From assembly GCA_029962745.1 (NCBI GenBank), contig CM057152.1:26658507-26722506 (forward strand): 64,000 bases of DNA. The letters are read 5' to 3'. Under the pieces are notes generated by a model that was not told the DNA's origin, ran no database searches, and saw only the letters and a program-made list of their open reading frames with translations. Below, piece after piece: positions 25,033-36,382 of this stretch. The DNA is from Echinometra lucunter. Taxonomy: Eukaryota; Echinodermata; Echinoidea; Camarodonta; Echinometridae. Made by a program: the position numbers and the translations under genes. Position 1 is the stretch's first letter, and each line of letters opens with the position of its first letter.

Positions 25033-25376
25033 AGGTAGTAGCCCACATTTGCCAGTGGCACCCAATCTGCACAAAACTTTTACTTTAGATTGCTTTAAGC
25101 CAAAGAAAAAAAAAACACTCGCAAAGTTTTAGATCCCAGTACATTCCCGTTTAGGACTGAGAAGGAAATATTCAACATAAATTTTTTTTATTTTCTTTGT
25201 TTTTGTAAAGGCGTCTTCCTGACGCTTTAAGAGTAAAACCATTCATTTTTCACTTATTCTTTAGAATGTTGTTGTAAATTTGATAACATGATAGTTTTAC
25301 ATAAATATCTGTCATTTAAAATTGAAATTGGCTTTAAAATTCTGAAACAATGTTGTGCAAATGTGGTCTACTACCT
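25033..25376. mobile_element. MITE with TTAA flanks (family 2)
   Basis: TTAA at 25029-25032 and again at 25377-25380 bracket inverted ends AGGTAGTAGCCCACATTTGC and AGGTAGTAGACCACATTTGC (one mismatch in 20). TTAA duplication is the mark of piggyBac-type elements. A TA-duplicating element with ends starting AAAGG is an alternative. It is non-coding, 344 bp, and about 160 bp after the previous MITE. Confidence 0.7.
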
Positions 25377-26043
25377 TTAACCAGGTGGTGGATATGTGAC
25401 GTATGTAATAATGAGACAAGTATTTTTTCTCTCTTCGTGATACTGTATATCAAGGTCAACCTTTTAGCAAAATGAGCAACCATCTACCAATCAAAAGGCA
25501 CTCAAGCGGGATGCATTTTGCCACGAAGCAGGCTGATATGTTTATTGCTATGTTCAGTCATTTTCCTGTTCAGCTATTTTTCATTGCTTATCATCACGAA
25601 CCGGTAAAAAGACAGAATAGTGGCAGAGAAAAAAACAACAACATGAAATGACTTGTCTGAATATGTTGTTAATGGATTGATATCTCATCTGGACGTTATA
25701 ACTGGGTTATCAGTTGCAAATAACATTTTTCTACAGTGTGCACATAGAGTTACATATTGTTCTACCTATGTTACTGTATGGGTGTGTCATTTCATCATAT
25801 TTATCCATTTTTATTGTTCTGACCAGGCCTACAAAATGTAAATCAATGTAGATTTATGCGATATTGCATCCAAGGATAGCCAATATCATGGTGTTTTTAA
25901 AAAGTGCACATATACCAACTGTAACTGTAGGTCCATTCTATCTAGTCTATTGTAGATGCGTTATGATTCACGGCATGTACAGCAATGAACCGCCTGGTTT
26001 CTAGGAAGAGGCGCGAAATTTCACATCATTGTTCAGATATGTA

Positions 26044-26459
26044 AAGCCCCACCGCACACTATACGATCCGACTGCGACCTGATTTTCGAACAAATGGTGT
26101 TTTTCATTAAATATGAAAGTTTAAACAAGTAAAATTATCTTGTTTGAAGTTGGGAATAATGGTAGGAATACTCAAATTGAAATTTTGGTTAACTGCAAGC
26201 CTTGTGGTCGGAGTAAAGGCCAATATGCTTCAAATCGTAGCCGCGAGATTGCAATGACGTCACTACGATTCGGAAATGAATTCGCTTTTATTCCTACAGG
26301 GAGGCTCGTAATAGCCCGGAATTTCGATTTTAGTATTCATACCACTATTCGGAACTTTGACCGTTAAGATTTTACATGTTTGAATGTTCATATCAAATGC
26401 TATAACACATTTTTTTCAAAATCGGATCGCAGGCGGATCGTATAGTTTGCGGTAGGCTT
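26044..26459. mobile_element. Foldback element with ~45-bp inverted ends (family 3)
   Basis: The left end reads AGCCCCACCGCACACTATAC, then GATCCGACTGCGACCTGATTTT. The inverted right end reads AAGCCTACCGCAAACTATAC, then GATCCGCCTGCGATCCGATTTT. About 37 of 42 positions match. The interior has no convincing coding frame; the 75-codon frame at 26140-26367 lies wholly inside and has no family features. The target-site duplication was not resolved, so the superfamily is open. Confidence 0.7.
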
Positions 26460-27239
26460 ATCACAATAGGTGCTAATTGAATTTAGAACCCTGAAAATGG
26501 ATTACAACTGGATTGGGCAAAGCTTGGTCCCAAACGTTCTCTGGCGTATAGTGGGATCATTAACAGACCTTTTTTCATTTACCAGGCTCAGCGACCACTC
26601 GGAAGAGACAATTTATGTATTTAGAGTATCGAGCTTTGAGATCAATGAACCTTCGGGCTTGGGCAGACTTCAGACAAAACAAGGAGCCTGTCAAGATGTG
26701 CCTTTGTAATATTAATCTCCCTTAATTAATGGAGTCGATATCACGGAAAAAATCTTTGCGACATTATTTTATTGAAATCGTGCACGTACATAGAAATTAT
26801 ACCAATTAAAACTGTACAAACGTAAAAAGAAAAGATAAATGACTCCAATCGGCGGCGATACTTCATGGGGTTCTCTTTCTTAGGGTGTAATTGAATTATA
26901 AAAGTATACAGCCATCTCTTCTGCTACATAACTGGAATTCTTCGTAAATGTAAGGATGTAGTCATATCATGATAAAGATGTCTTAGTTTGTAAGCAGTTG
27001 CATGGTAAATGCCTAACATCAGTTTGAATTACTTCTTCAAATCATTTAAACTTTTATATGTCTGTATCAGTTGAAAAAATCAAATGTTAAACATTATAAC
27101 CATTTTCAGTTTACAAGCCTGGCTTCCTAGTCGGCCTCTGCATTTCCAAACATTTTTTCTTTGTTTGTTTTATTTGATAATGTGTTGGCAGTTTGAGACA
27201 AAATACAGAAGATGTAATTATTTCTTTGAAGGTTTATAT

Positions 27240-27334
27240 TTCTAAGATGCAATAATCTGTTTCATTTATGTCAATATGTTACACTGCCTGTTGTGTTCTG
27301 AAATGAAAATAAATAAATGAAATGAAATGAAATC
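27240..27334 (+). mobile_element. LINE 3' tail
   Basis: GTGTTCTGAAATGAAAATAAATAAATGAAATGAAATGAAATC is a short-period A-rich 3' tail of the kind that ends CR1/L2-like LINE copies. The preceding ~60 bases look like 3' UTR. The upstream coding part is missing. Confidence 0.45.
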
Positions 27335-28906
27335 TAAAGAAATATCAGGTAATACAGGATTAAGAAAATCTTGTGGCATAATTACCAGTATGTGTCTGCA
27401 TGTAAAACATAACCAGAACGTCCTAAAGGAATACTCATATCTTAAAATACTTTCACGAAGCTCAAACATAGCTATCAAATAGATTAATCGAAATCAAGCT
27501 TCAGAAATTGCACCTGTAATCTTCAATCAGCTGTCTACGAATCGCATGTTACAATCGAATTACCAATTTTCTCAGTAAACGTCAAATAATTCCTGGCTTA
27601 CAAGCATAATTGTAGCTAGATCTCAACGGCGAAGTTTTCTCACGAACTGTAAGACTTCCTTCATCTATTATACAACGATTCCTCGGTTACTTAAAATCCA
27701 AACTTAATTGAGATAAAATACAACTGACATCTTGCTGGCAGCTCATGTCTCTGCTTATAAACTACATGGTGAACAGTATTCTAACCAAGTGGAAAAATTA
27801 CAAGGCAAGCAAACTGCAAAAGGAAAACAGAAAAAAGGGGGTTACCATCTTTCCAGTGACTTTGGGAAGGAAAATGTTCAGGAGAGGAGTGATAATTTGA
27901 TGGCTTGTGTAGTAAGGATATAGCAATTGGGTTTTAAACAGGATTTAGAGGTGGTCCGGTTGTGCCCAAAGTCGTCAGTGTGACGTGAAGTATGCCCAAA
28001 CAGAAAAACCTAAAGGCGGCGCAAATACCCTTATTTAACAAGTATGCTCGTGAAAGCAAAAATTTTCTGTTATCAAGCAGTATCACATATCCTTTCCTAC
28101 ATAACATTTTTGACAGGTGCGTGGGAAATGTAGTTTTTATTTGGGGAAATCTCGAAAGATGAAAGTTTATCGTATGTTCCAAAATTTATTCGATCTTTCA
28201 GTCAATGATAACCTTATAAACCTATGATCCCTGTCATAAAGGTCAAATGGACAAATGATTTTGACCCTTTCTCACGAACTTTTAACCTAACAGTTATCTA
28301 TCCTTACATCTCACATAGCCTAAGTTTAAAACTGACCTCCTTCCGACTTGTAATTTTGTAAACGGATCATCTCAGTTACATGTATCTCAGATTTATCATT
28401 TCCATGCGTGGCATGGCATACTCTATTTTCAAACCCTAATCTTCGAACGTGATGAATATCATACAAAAAACATCAATAACAAAGCTTGGTGAATCTTGTA
28501 AGCTTCTACAAATAAGATCTCATGCAGGATTCATGATAAACGACATAGGGCTGAATTAACAAAGTATGTCAATTAATTTGATAATAAGCAGAAGCGATAA
28601 GTCATTCTTATTGTCTGAGCATACAGGCCAATCCTTTACTCATCTCTATTCATTTAAATAGAAATGTTTATCTTTTTCAAGCTAAAATGAGATTGAATGA
28701 ACTGTGCGTGATCTGTTTTAGATATAATCTTGTTTTATTACGAAATCAAAGAAATCTTAAACTAAAGCCTATCGATGTAATAAAAAGGTTAAGTGTCCTT
28801 TATGACTTTGGAAGTACATGATTAATGGCGGATTAATACCGATCCAGCCATAGAACACATTTCTCTGTGTGCGAATGAAAGTTGTGTGTTTGCTTATGTT
28901 CTTATA

Positions 28907-29203
28907 CTCTCTTTTAAAAAATAAAAGAAAAAACCGCGTTCACACTGTTTGGGGGTGAATTTCAGAAGACAGTGAATTTCGAGCGAATTAAGAGTGAAGT
29001 GAGAGTAAGAATTTTGATTTTCACTCTATATTCACTCTTTTAGGGGTGACCTCAGTGATCATTCAAAATTATTGAGTGATCACAGGGGTCACCCCTCAAA
29101 GAGTGAATATCACAATTTTTACTCTCAATTCACTCTAAATGCGCTTGTTCTGAAATTCACCCCTAACAGAGTGAACGCGTTCTCTCTGCTTTTTTAAAGA
29201 GAG
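28907..29203. mobile_element. Foldback MITE, TA-flanked (family 4, copy a)
   Basis: TA flanks both sides. The ends start CTCTCTTTTAAAAAA and its complement. Arms of ~150 bp pair around a centre near 29065 (GTGATCATTCAAAATTATTGAGTGATCAC). Prominent words are GTTCACNCTG, GGGGTGAATTTCAGA and AGAGTGAATAT. Nearly the whole element can fold into one hairpin. It is non-coding. Confidence 0.8.
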
Positions 29204-29790
29204 TACAGGAGCAGAGAAGCTTTACGATTCTTAAAGACTCATAGCTTTATGGTTCACTAGAGTTATCTGACAATTTTTCTCAGGATGAATTTAATCTTAG
29301 TTGAATTCTGTTCAGACAACAACATTGTAAAAGGAGTTGGGAAAGTAGAGATATATAAAACCTATTAAGCAATTCGGAAAGGTTAGTTATGCAACTCGTA
29401 TATCAAGAATCAGTGAATACTTCAATTTTGGAATCATCAGAATGATAAAAAAATTATCTTGCTGAAAGGCAAACGTAGTGCATGGCAAAAGGTGTATTGG
29501 CTCAAACATGCAATGTATGAACTTTATTTCTTATCATGTGACGATATGTGAAGAGTAATCCCTACCAGGGGACATTTATAATGTGATATTCTTCCAAACC
29601 AACGTGACAAGAATGAGACCGCTAACAATAGTGCCAACATTCCATAAAATAACTAGAGGGGATGGAGAATTATGGTAGCTTCATGTCTGGGACAAACAAG
29701 GCATTTAGCAGCAAGCGTTAAGAAGGAAACTTCATGCACAGTTTGTCATTCATCGTTGAAGATTAAAGATTTCATTTTTACATTTCTATA

Positions 29791-30073
29791 CTCTCTTTTA
29801 AAAAAAAGGGTGAACGCGTTCACTCTGTTAGGAGTGCATTTCAGAAGAATTTAGAGTGAATTAAAAGCAAAAATTGTGACATTCACTCTTTGAGTGGTGA
29901 CCGCAGTAATCACTCAAGAATTTTGTGTGATCACTGAGGTCACCCCTAAAAGAGTGAATAAAGAGTGAATATCAAAATTTTACTCTTAATTCACTCTTAA
30001 TTCACTCTTAATTCACTCTAAATTCACTCTCTTCTGAAACAGAGTGAACGCGTTCACTCTTTTTTGAAGAGAG
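29791..30073. mobile_element. Foldback MITE (family 4, copy b)
   Basis: Same family as 28907-29203: ends CTCTCTTTTAAAAAAAA and GAAGAGAG, the GTTCACTCTG...GGAGTGCATTTCAGA arm, and a GTGATCACTGAGGTCACCCC centre. TA is present on the left; the right flank is AA, so that side has mutated. The right arm holds five tandem copies of a ~10-base unit AATTCACTCT (29980-30030), an expansion not present in copy a. Confidence 0.8.
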
Positions 30074-30441
30074 AAGATAACAAAAGTTTGTTATTTATTG
30101 TTAAGATTTATACAATTTTCACTTTGCGCGTATTCTCCTTGAGCCCAATCATTTTAAAAGAAATATTACATCCTCTCTAAATTATCCATGTTGTCAATAA
30201 CTACATCCGATCCTCTTTTCTTCAACAGAGAGTCTCTTATCCGAGGCTCTACTGCGAAGATTTTCATGAATTATGTAAAGAGAAAGGAGAGAATTCTATG
30301 AACATGGCATTTCTCACATTCCATCTCACACCTGTGCGTGAATTAGACGGGTGCATTTCTCACGCTGCTCTTCGGGACGTATTTGACTTCACTAATGAGC
30401 ATGCAGCAAGGGTATGTATGGGGTGTCCATGCTATATACTA

Positions 30442-30452
30442 CTACTATACTT

Positions 30453-30499
<47 letters not shown>

Positions 30500-30700
30500 A
30501 CTATTACTACTACTGCTGCTGCTGCTGCTACTATTGCTGCTGCTGCTGCTACTACTACTGCTGCTGCTACTGCTGCTGCTGCTGCTGCTACTTCTACTGC
30601 TATTACTAGCACTTAGATAGGTATTAGGCGCCATAAAAATCCAGAATATTATTATTGTTTATTACTACTACTACTGCTGCCACTACTACTATGTTACAAT
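30442..30700. repeat. (CTG/CTA)n trinucleotide array
   Basis: CTG, CTA and CTT triplets run from 30442 to about 30610, with long pure CTG stretches, and resume briefly at 30660-30690 as ACT/TGC triplets. The poly-Leu, poly-Ala, poly-Cys and, on the complement, poly-Ser frames are all translations of this array and are not genes. Confidence 0.95.
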
Positions 30701-30736
30701 CATCAACGCACTTTTTAATGTTACTATATTATTACC

Positions 30737-31057
30737 CCTGGGGGTGTTTCATAAAGCTGTTCGTAAAGTTGGGCATGACTTTACGAACGACTGGAATATG
30801 AAGTGCCAAATTGGATGTCCAAAGTTTATCCTGACGTTTAAACAAAGTAAGATCGCATTTCCCATCTTCTCAATTAAATTGTGGCAAGAAATATACCTTG
30901 CAATTGTAAACAATAGTAATGTTAATCTACGTCTGCATATTTCACCTTCAGCTGATGTGATTTTATAATGATTGAGAATCCCATTTAGCTTGCCATATTC
31001 AAGTTGTTCGTAAAGTTATTCGTAACTTTACGAACAGCTTTATGAAACATCCCCCTG
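30737..31057. mobile_element. Foldback element with hairpin ends (family 5)
   Basis: GGGGGTGTTTCATAAAGCTG (from 30740) is repeated inverted at 31036-31055 as CAGCTTTATGAAACATCCCCC. Just inside, each end carries its own hairpin: GTTCGTAAAGT..ACTTTACGAAC on the left and GTTCGTAAAGTTA..TAACTTTACGAAC on the right. The interior is AT-rich and has no recognisable gene. It abuts the CTG array. Confidence 0.75.
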
Positions 31058-32229
31058 GTCACTGGACTTTTAGCCTACACACGAGTGTGCACCATGTCCC
31101 CTCCTAAGGAAGCATTTTGTACCGTTCACATGCGTACATAAAGGCAGTGGCAAAGGCAGTCACATTGGCTTTTAGCAATTCTCACAGGTAGCTATTTGCC
31201 CCTGGTTGGAGAGTTGCAGTGTAGATTAATGTCTTGCCAGATAAATATAAAGGAGTGTGTGAAGACCAGTCACCAATCACCAACAAAAATAACTATAACC
31301 ATAAAATCTATTACGAGAAGTAATAGATCCCACAATGTCAATGCTGAGGCTCATCAGCAAAAATATTTGAACAACAAAGATATCTGATATAGGACTTTGA
31401 AAAAATCGATATCGTTGATATCTTATTTACCAATTCAAACACATGTGAAACATTTTGAACATATAGCGATGGTCACACTAAGAACATTTTATATTTTTCT
31501 TGAAATGAAAATTTGGCTTAGTTAGAGAACGATCTTCGTCCATAAATGTATGTCTTTCCTGAACAAAATATGTTTCCATTTTGGATATGAAAAAAAAAAA
31601 ACAACCTTCGTATAAACAAGCCTCATCTTTGGTCGATGCGCTCGTGAATAATGGAAACGCGTCTACACAGCCACACACCTGCGTCTATATCTCAGTCACA
31701 CCGAATGAGACCGTCATCAGGTCGACAAAATACGAAACACAGATTAAAATGGATTGGTTTTGCAGTGTGACTGAGGTGTATTACCCACGCTTATACAAAG
31801 ACGGAAAGATCTCATCATTCACGCACTTTACATCCTTAAGGGTAGTGTCCATATCAATTTACTTTAAGAATTGTTTCGAGCTGTGTTTTTAGGGTTTTTG
31901 ACCCGTAGACCACGCCCCTCCTCCTTATGCAAACGCTTACATGTGCCTTGTACAAAGAGAGAGAGAGAAAATATAAACAGAGAGAGAAAGAAAAAAAAAA
32001 ACAATGAGAAGGATCATTGTGGTAACATTTTTTTTTCAAGCTGTGTTCATCATAAGGTTTACCGACCAACTGACTACCTCCCTTGTAGAGCCAGCAAATG
32101 TACAAACACTACGCCAGCAAAAGCGCAAATCTGAAGAAAAAAAAAAAACATCAATAGCATGTGCAACGTGGCGACATCAAAAATTACAAGCCCTTTTAGC
32201 TTGTCCGACCGTTTCTAAGAAAAAATAAT

Positions 32230-32470
32230 TTGAAGTCGTATTTCGTATACTGTAAAATTGTGAAATCATTTATGTTAACATACTTTTCAAAGGTATGTAT
32301 AAAAGATGACTATTTTTTTTTCATTCATCGTTGATTTTACTATCTGTTATATTTCATGTACTGTTATGTTTCGATGTTTGTTAATTGACTCGTATAATCT
32401 ATATTGATTGTACTTGCTTTGTATGATGTGTATGAAAAAAAGGCGAGTGAACGAATCTGAATCTGAAATG
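32230..32470 (+). mobile_element. LINE 3' tail (left copy)
   Basis: The segment ends GAGTGAACGAATCTGAATCTGAAATG, a short-period 'GAATCT' tail common at 3' ends of CR1/L2-like LINEs. It is preceded by T-rich 3' UTR-like sequence. The same tail appears at 45603-45620 in the right copy. Confidence 0.45.
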
Positions 32471-32939
32471 CACATTTTTCCATTTTTGAAACGCAAAGGT
32501 GCAAACAAGAGAATTCAAAAATAATTGAAAGACTTTTAGAGTGGACTAATAACAAAAAAAGCATGTAAGCGATATTTCTTTTTCTCACATTTTTCCTTGT
32601 TTGTATGTGACACACACACACGCGCGTGCTTGCGCCCCAGGAATGAGCAGTGGTCAATTTTACAGGGGAGGGTTAATATACACAAAGACATGCGCATACA
32701 TCCACACAAACAAACAAAACAGAGCCATTGTCAGCTATTTGCTTATCAACGTCTTTATTGCATGTTGGTATGAACAGTATAGAAAACAAACATTATTAGG
32801 GGACACCCAATTCAAGCTGGAATTGTTTTTCATTCGGTCATTAGTTTTCTGTTTCTTTTTCGGAGGGACATATAAGATTATGGGTGTGTATGTTTTGGGG
32901 TGTGCGCGTGTGTGTGTACATTTTTTTATCAGGGCAAGG

Positions 32940-34050
32940 AGCACAACTGTTATTAGAAAACAAAGGGAATTTCAGTTTATGCTTTTACATGGAGCCATAT
33001 ACACTAAAGAACATTTGATGAGGTTTGGGTTTGTGAGGGACAATTACCGCTCATTCTGTTATAAAGAGACTGAGTCTTATTTTCATATATTTTTGAACTG
33101 CACGAAAGTGAAACCGTTATGGCAATTCTGTATTGAATATTTCGGCTTGGCTGAATTAAAAAACATGAAATGGGGGATATATTCATGGGATTACCTGACA
33201 ATTCGAATAGAATTAAATGTGTAAATTCTTTGGTTCTGTTTATCAAATATGCAATTTTCCATTCTACATGTTCTAGGGCTGAAGGCCATGTACCCTCATG
33301 TATGAAAATACGAAAATATATAGCAGACTTTATGGAGGAAGAAAAAAAAACCTAGCAACGAAGGCGGGCAAGTTGAATTTACACATGGGAATAACTGAAA
33401 GTGAATAAGGATGTGAATGTGAACAGGTATGATGTGTCTAGTATTGTACGTGTGTAAATCTTGGTAAGTTTGTGTGAATGCTTGGCGGCGGGGTGGGGGG
33501 GGGGGTAGTCGAAAAAGGGGGATGGGGGTGCAGGGTGGGTATACAGATATGTATTACCGATGTGTTATATTTTTGACGATTGATTTTTCTTTTTAATTCT
33601 TCCCTTCTTTTTGGTAATTGTGAAATGTATATCGTATCAGTTTTGATACGAAAATGACATGAGTTGTATTTTTAATCAATTATACTGTAATTACATATTT
33701 TGTTTACCCCTTTGTTCATTCAGATGATGTTTAAAGTAGGAAGAATGGGAGGGGAGGGAGGAGCATTGCCATGTTTTGAAAGATCATTCATATTGCATAT
33801 CATAATTGTGGAGCATAGGGAGGGGGGGAGGCAAACGATTGGGTTTGTTATTTTATATCATTTTCTTAGGGATTTCATTCCATTATCTTCTTTGCTTATT
33901 GTCTCGTAAATACTTTAACATTATGTTAACAACATTATGTTATGAAAACGAAACGAAGATTTGTATTCGTTGCAATTTTTTGCAGTGACCTTATGTAACG
34001 ATTTATTTTGGGGGAAATCTCTAATAAAAAATATTTGGATAAACAAAAAA
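32940..34050 (+). mobile_element. 5'-truncated LINE 3' end with zinc-finger region (left copy)
   Basis: From about 32955 the frame reads KQREFQFMLLHGAIYTKEHL, then the block FCYKETESYFHIFLNCTKVKP and LW. This is the Cys/His zinc-binding segment (zf-RVT type) found after the reverse transcriptase of several LINE clades. One of the expected CxxC cysteines is replaced (FCYKE), so the finger is imperfect. The frame shifts near 33175-33190, and the last block continues to ADFMEEEKKT and a stop at 33355. A ~700-base 3' UTR follows, with a strong G-rich segment (33484-33540) and an A-rich end AATAAAAAATATTTGGATAAACAAAAAA at 34050. Confidence 0.6.
33484..33540 (+). repeat. G-quadruplex-type tract in LINE 3' UTR
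   Basis: GGCGGCGGGGTGGGGGGGGG, then later GGGGG, GGGGG, GGG and GGG runs within about 55 bases. Present also at 46624-46678 with one fewer G in one run. Confidence 0.75.
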
Positions 34051-34059
34051 GTGTGTGTC

Positions 34060-34337
34060 ACATAAAAACAAGGAAAATGTAAAGAAAACATACCTTTATA
34101 TTCTTTTCATGTAATTAGCCCACTTTAAGTCTTTAATTTGTTTGAATTATTTCTAGATTTCTCGTTTGCACTTTTGCGGTTGAAATGTTTCCACGACAGC
34201 TGTTGATGTATTTTTTTTAGATTTACACATTGGCTGGCGCCTTGTTTGCATACTTTCTAGCACTATACTCCTCCTCGTGATCTATGGATAAAGTGCATAT
34301 TAGCCCACAATATTACTTCCGGTGATGCGCCTAGGAA

Positions 34338-34368
<31 letters not shown>

Positions 34369-34975
34369 AGGGAGGGGGCAGTGGAAACAGACATTGGGAT
34401 AACAAAAGATTTCACATTATGATACGTTACTAAAATGAGGATCACATGGTATGTGTCTCAAATCCCATTCTCATCACTGATGTCCTTTGGCAAGACATGG
34501 GCAAAAGAATTATCTCTTTTGGGGGCTTATTAGATGTTTACTCATTTATATTTCCTCACTTAATACTCCACCCACGTGCGCACAATAATGTAATTTCTCC
34601 TCACGAGCTTTTCAAAACTTGCCCCGCAGCAATAATTGACTCTAAAGAAAGATGGGGGAGAAGACATTTTGAAAATGCTCCTTAGTAATTTTGTTAACAT
34701 CATTCTCCTGTTATTCATATCTTTGGAGAGGTTAAAATGACTTGTTTTTATTCAGTCAACGTTATCAAAGGAAAAGAGGAGATATTCAGAGCAAATTTCA
34801 AGGAAACCCTCGGTATAATGACAGGCGCCAATGTCGTTAAGTAAGCATTTTAAGCTCTGATGGCACAATGTTTTCTTTATTTTGTTACACAGTGAGTGCT
34901 ATGTAAAGAGATTATTTTGATGTAACCCTTTGTAGAATACCGAGATTTTGAAAAATGTGAACTAACTTTGATACA
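34060..34975. other. Non-coding, with (GA)n at 34339-34370
   Basis: No exon or dispersed repeat recognised apart from the GA microsatellite, whose counterpart in the right copy lies at 47480-47508. Confidence 0.5.
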
Positions 34976-35021
34976 ACACATTACCATCTTAAATACCCTC
35001 TCGTATCGAGGGTGATCCCGT

Positions 35022-35238
35022 TTAAAATGTGCAATAACCAACCCATAACCCTTTTACCACTTCGAAACACAGAATCATCATGCCACAGCAGCAACAAGTT
35101 CCAATTTTTGTGCGTCTTCCTAGGTGACGAAGTTGCACGCACATCCCTGAACAGACATTTCTCACAGAAGATTCCCGCCATAACACCATTCCAACAAATT
35201 TACTTTGCAGGTCAAGACTGCACGCTGTGTAACACGCA
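35022..35238 (-). CDS. Possible terminal exon, Ly6/three-finger-like cysteine pattern (left copy)
   Basis: On the minus strand an acceptor (ATTTAGCAG, AG at 35240-35239) opens a frame that stays open for about 71 codons to a stop at 35024-35022. It starts ACYTACSLDLQ and later has VCSGMC, about 15 residues, then CCCCG and ILC. Paired cysteines early, C-x3-C, then a CC cluster and a final C are reminiscent of Ly6/uPAR-type three-finger domains. However, the canonical final C-N is C-F and the spacing is off by one, so this is a weak match. In the right copy two indels change three residues just before CCCC, and a later extra base shifts the C-terminus. Function unknown. Confidence 0.25.
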
Positions 35239-35547
35239 CTGCTAAATTTGACCCATAAAGAATGACATGCCGTGAAGCATATGCCTACCGAAAAGGGGAA
35301 CTTGCGCCTCTTTTCATGAAGTGAAATGAGTTGAAAGGTTTAATGGAAGAAGATGGTATGTATCGAATCCTCTGAATAATTTCGAGGCATAAAAGTAAGC
35401 AATTATTCTTCATATTCATAAAACTTGAGAAAACGTGAGAAACATATCGTACATGTGAATAATGCTTTCGAATAATTATATAATATATTGTATTATAATA
35501 GCTTGAACGATGGCAGAGCAAAAATCTTATAAATCCACGTAAAAGGA

Positions 35548-35706
35548 AAGAAGAAGAAGAAGAAGAAGAAGAAGAAGAAGAAGGAGGAGGAGGAGGAGGA
35601 GCAGGAGGAGCAGGAGCAGGAGCAGGAGGAGGAGGAGCAGCAGCAGCAGCAGCAGCAGTAGGAGCAGGAGCAGGAGCAGAAGCAGGAGCAGGAGGAGGAG
35701 GAGAAA
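35548..35706. repeat. (GAA)(GGA)(GCA) trinucleotide array (left copy)
   Basis: Starts as AAG triplets, changes to GGA and GCA/GGAGCA mixtures and ends in GGAGGAGGAGG. The long mixed Ser, Pro, Ala, Cys and Leu frames on the complement come from this array. Confidence 0.95.
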
Positions 35707-36251
35707 AAGATTCCAAGTAAAAACTGAATTTTTTTCTCCACTGGTTCTGCTCCTCACCCATCCATATTGGAAGAATGCTGGTTATACCATATAGTCCCTG
35801 GCTAAAAAAGGAGCATGCTTTTATAACGCATCCCCAACAGATGCCTACAAATTTTCGACCAAAAATGGCGTCTGAAAATCTTATGTAGTTTTTCCCTTTT
35901 TCTCTTTTGCTTTTCTGAAATTTAGGATTGTGTCCCCATTCAGGCAGATCCTGGTTACGCCCGTGGCATAGTTGAGATTGATGAACATACATGGGTGCTA
36001 TGGCTACCATAATCTATATAATGATTGCCGCGGACAGGGAGAGTGGGTCAAGATGATGACTGTTATTTAGGAGGGCATTCACCTTCTTCACTTATAACTC
36101 TTGTCACGTTAGGGAGTTGCACAGAGAGTGAGGCACTAAGCTTTCTCTCTCTTTCTGTCTCTTTTTTAACACTTTCTCTCACGCCTCTGTGCGTCGATAG
36201 TAGTACCCATCTCAGTGTTGTTTTGTCTCTCTGTCTCCATTTTTCTGTATA

Positions 36252-36382
36252 TACCCGGGTGTCCCAGAAAAAGCCGAACGGCGGATTTTCAGTACATTTC
36301 CTTTAAAAAAGTATATAATCTTATTACATCAGTGTGTAAAGGATGTTCTACCGCTGTTCTGGTGTTTCTGGGACACCCGGTA
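36252..36382. mobile_element. Small TA-flanked MITE (family 6, left copy)
   Basis: TA|TACCCGGGTGTCCCAGAAAA at the left and TTTCTGGGACACCCGGTA|TA at the right give ~20-bp inverted ends with TA on both sides, a Tc1/mariner-type layout. It is only about 130 bp. The arms differ by one C; in the right copy (49390-49528) each arm has lost a base in a C or G run, so comparing arms and copies shows indel noise directly. Confidence 0.75.

Noticed and set aside
28907..30073. Repeated GAGTGAAT words as a CRISPR-like array
   Set aside because: The units form palindromic MITE arms with TA flanks; there is no regular spacer pattern and the DNA is eukaryotic.
30298..30634. Long poly-Leu, poly-Ala, poly-Cys and poly-Ser frames
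   Set aside because: All are translations of the CTG/CTA array in different frames and strands.
32601..32940. N-terminal half of the 207-codon plus-strand frame
   Set aside because: Starts in a CA/CG dinucleotide run and shows no family features. Only the part after about 32940 resembles a LINE protein.
35285..36010. 241-codon minus-strand frame, the longest in the window
   Set aside because: Its middle third is the trinucleotide array, and it lacks any domain on either side. In the right copy it is broken into shorter frames.
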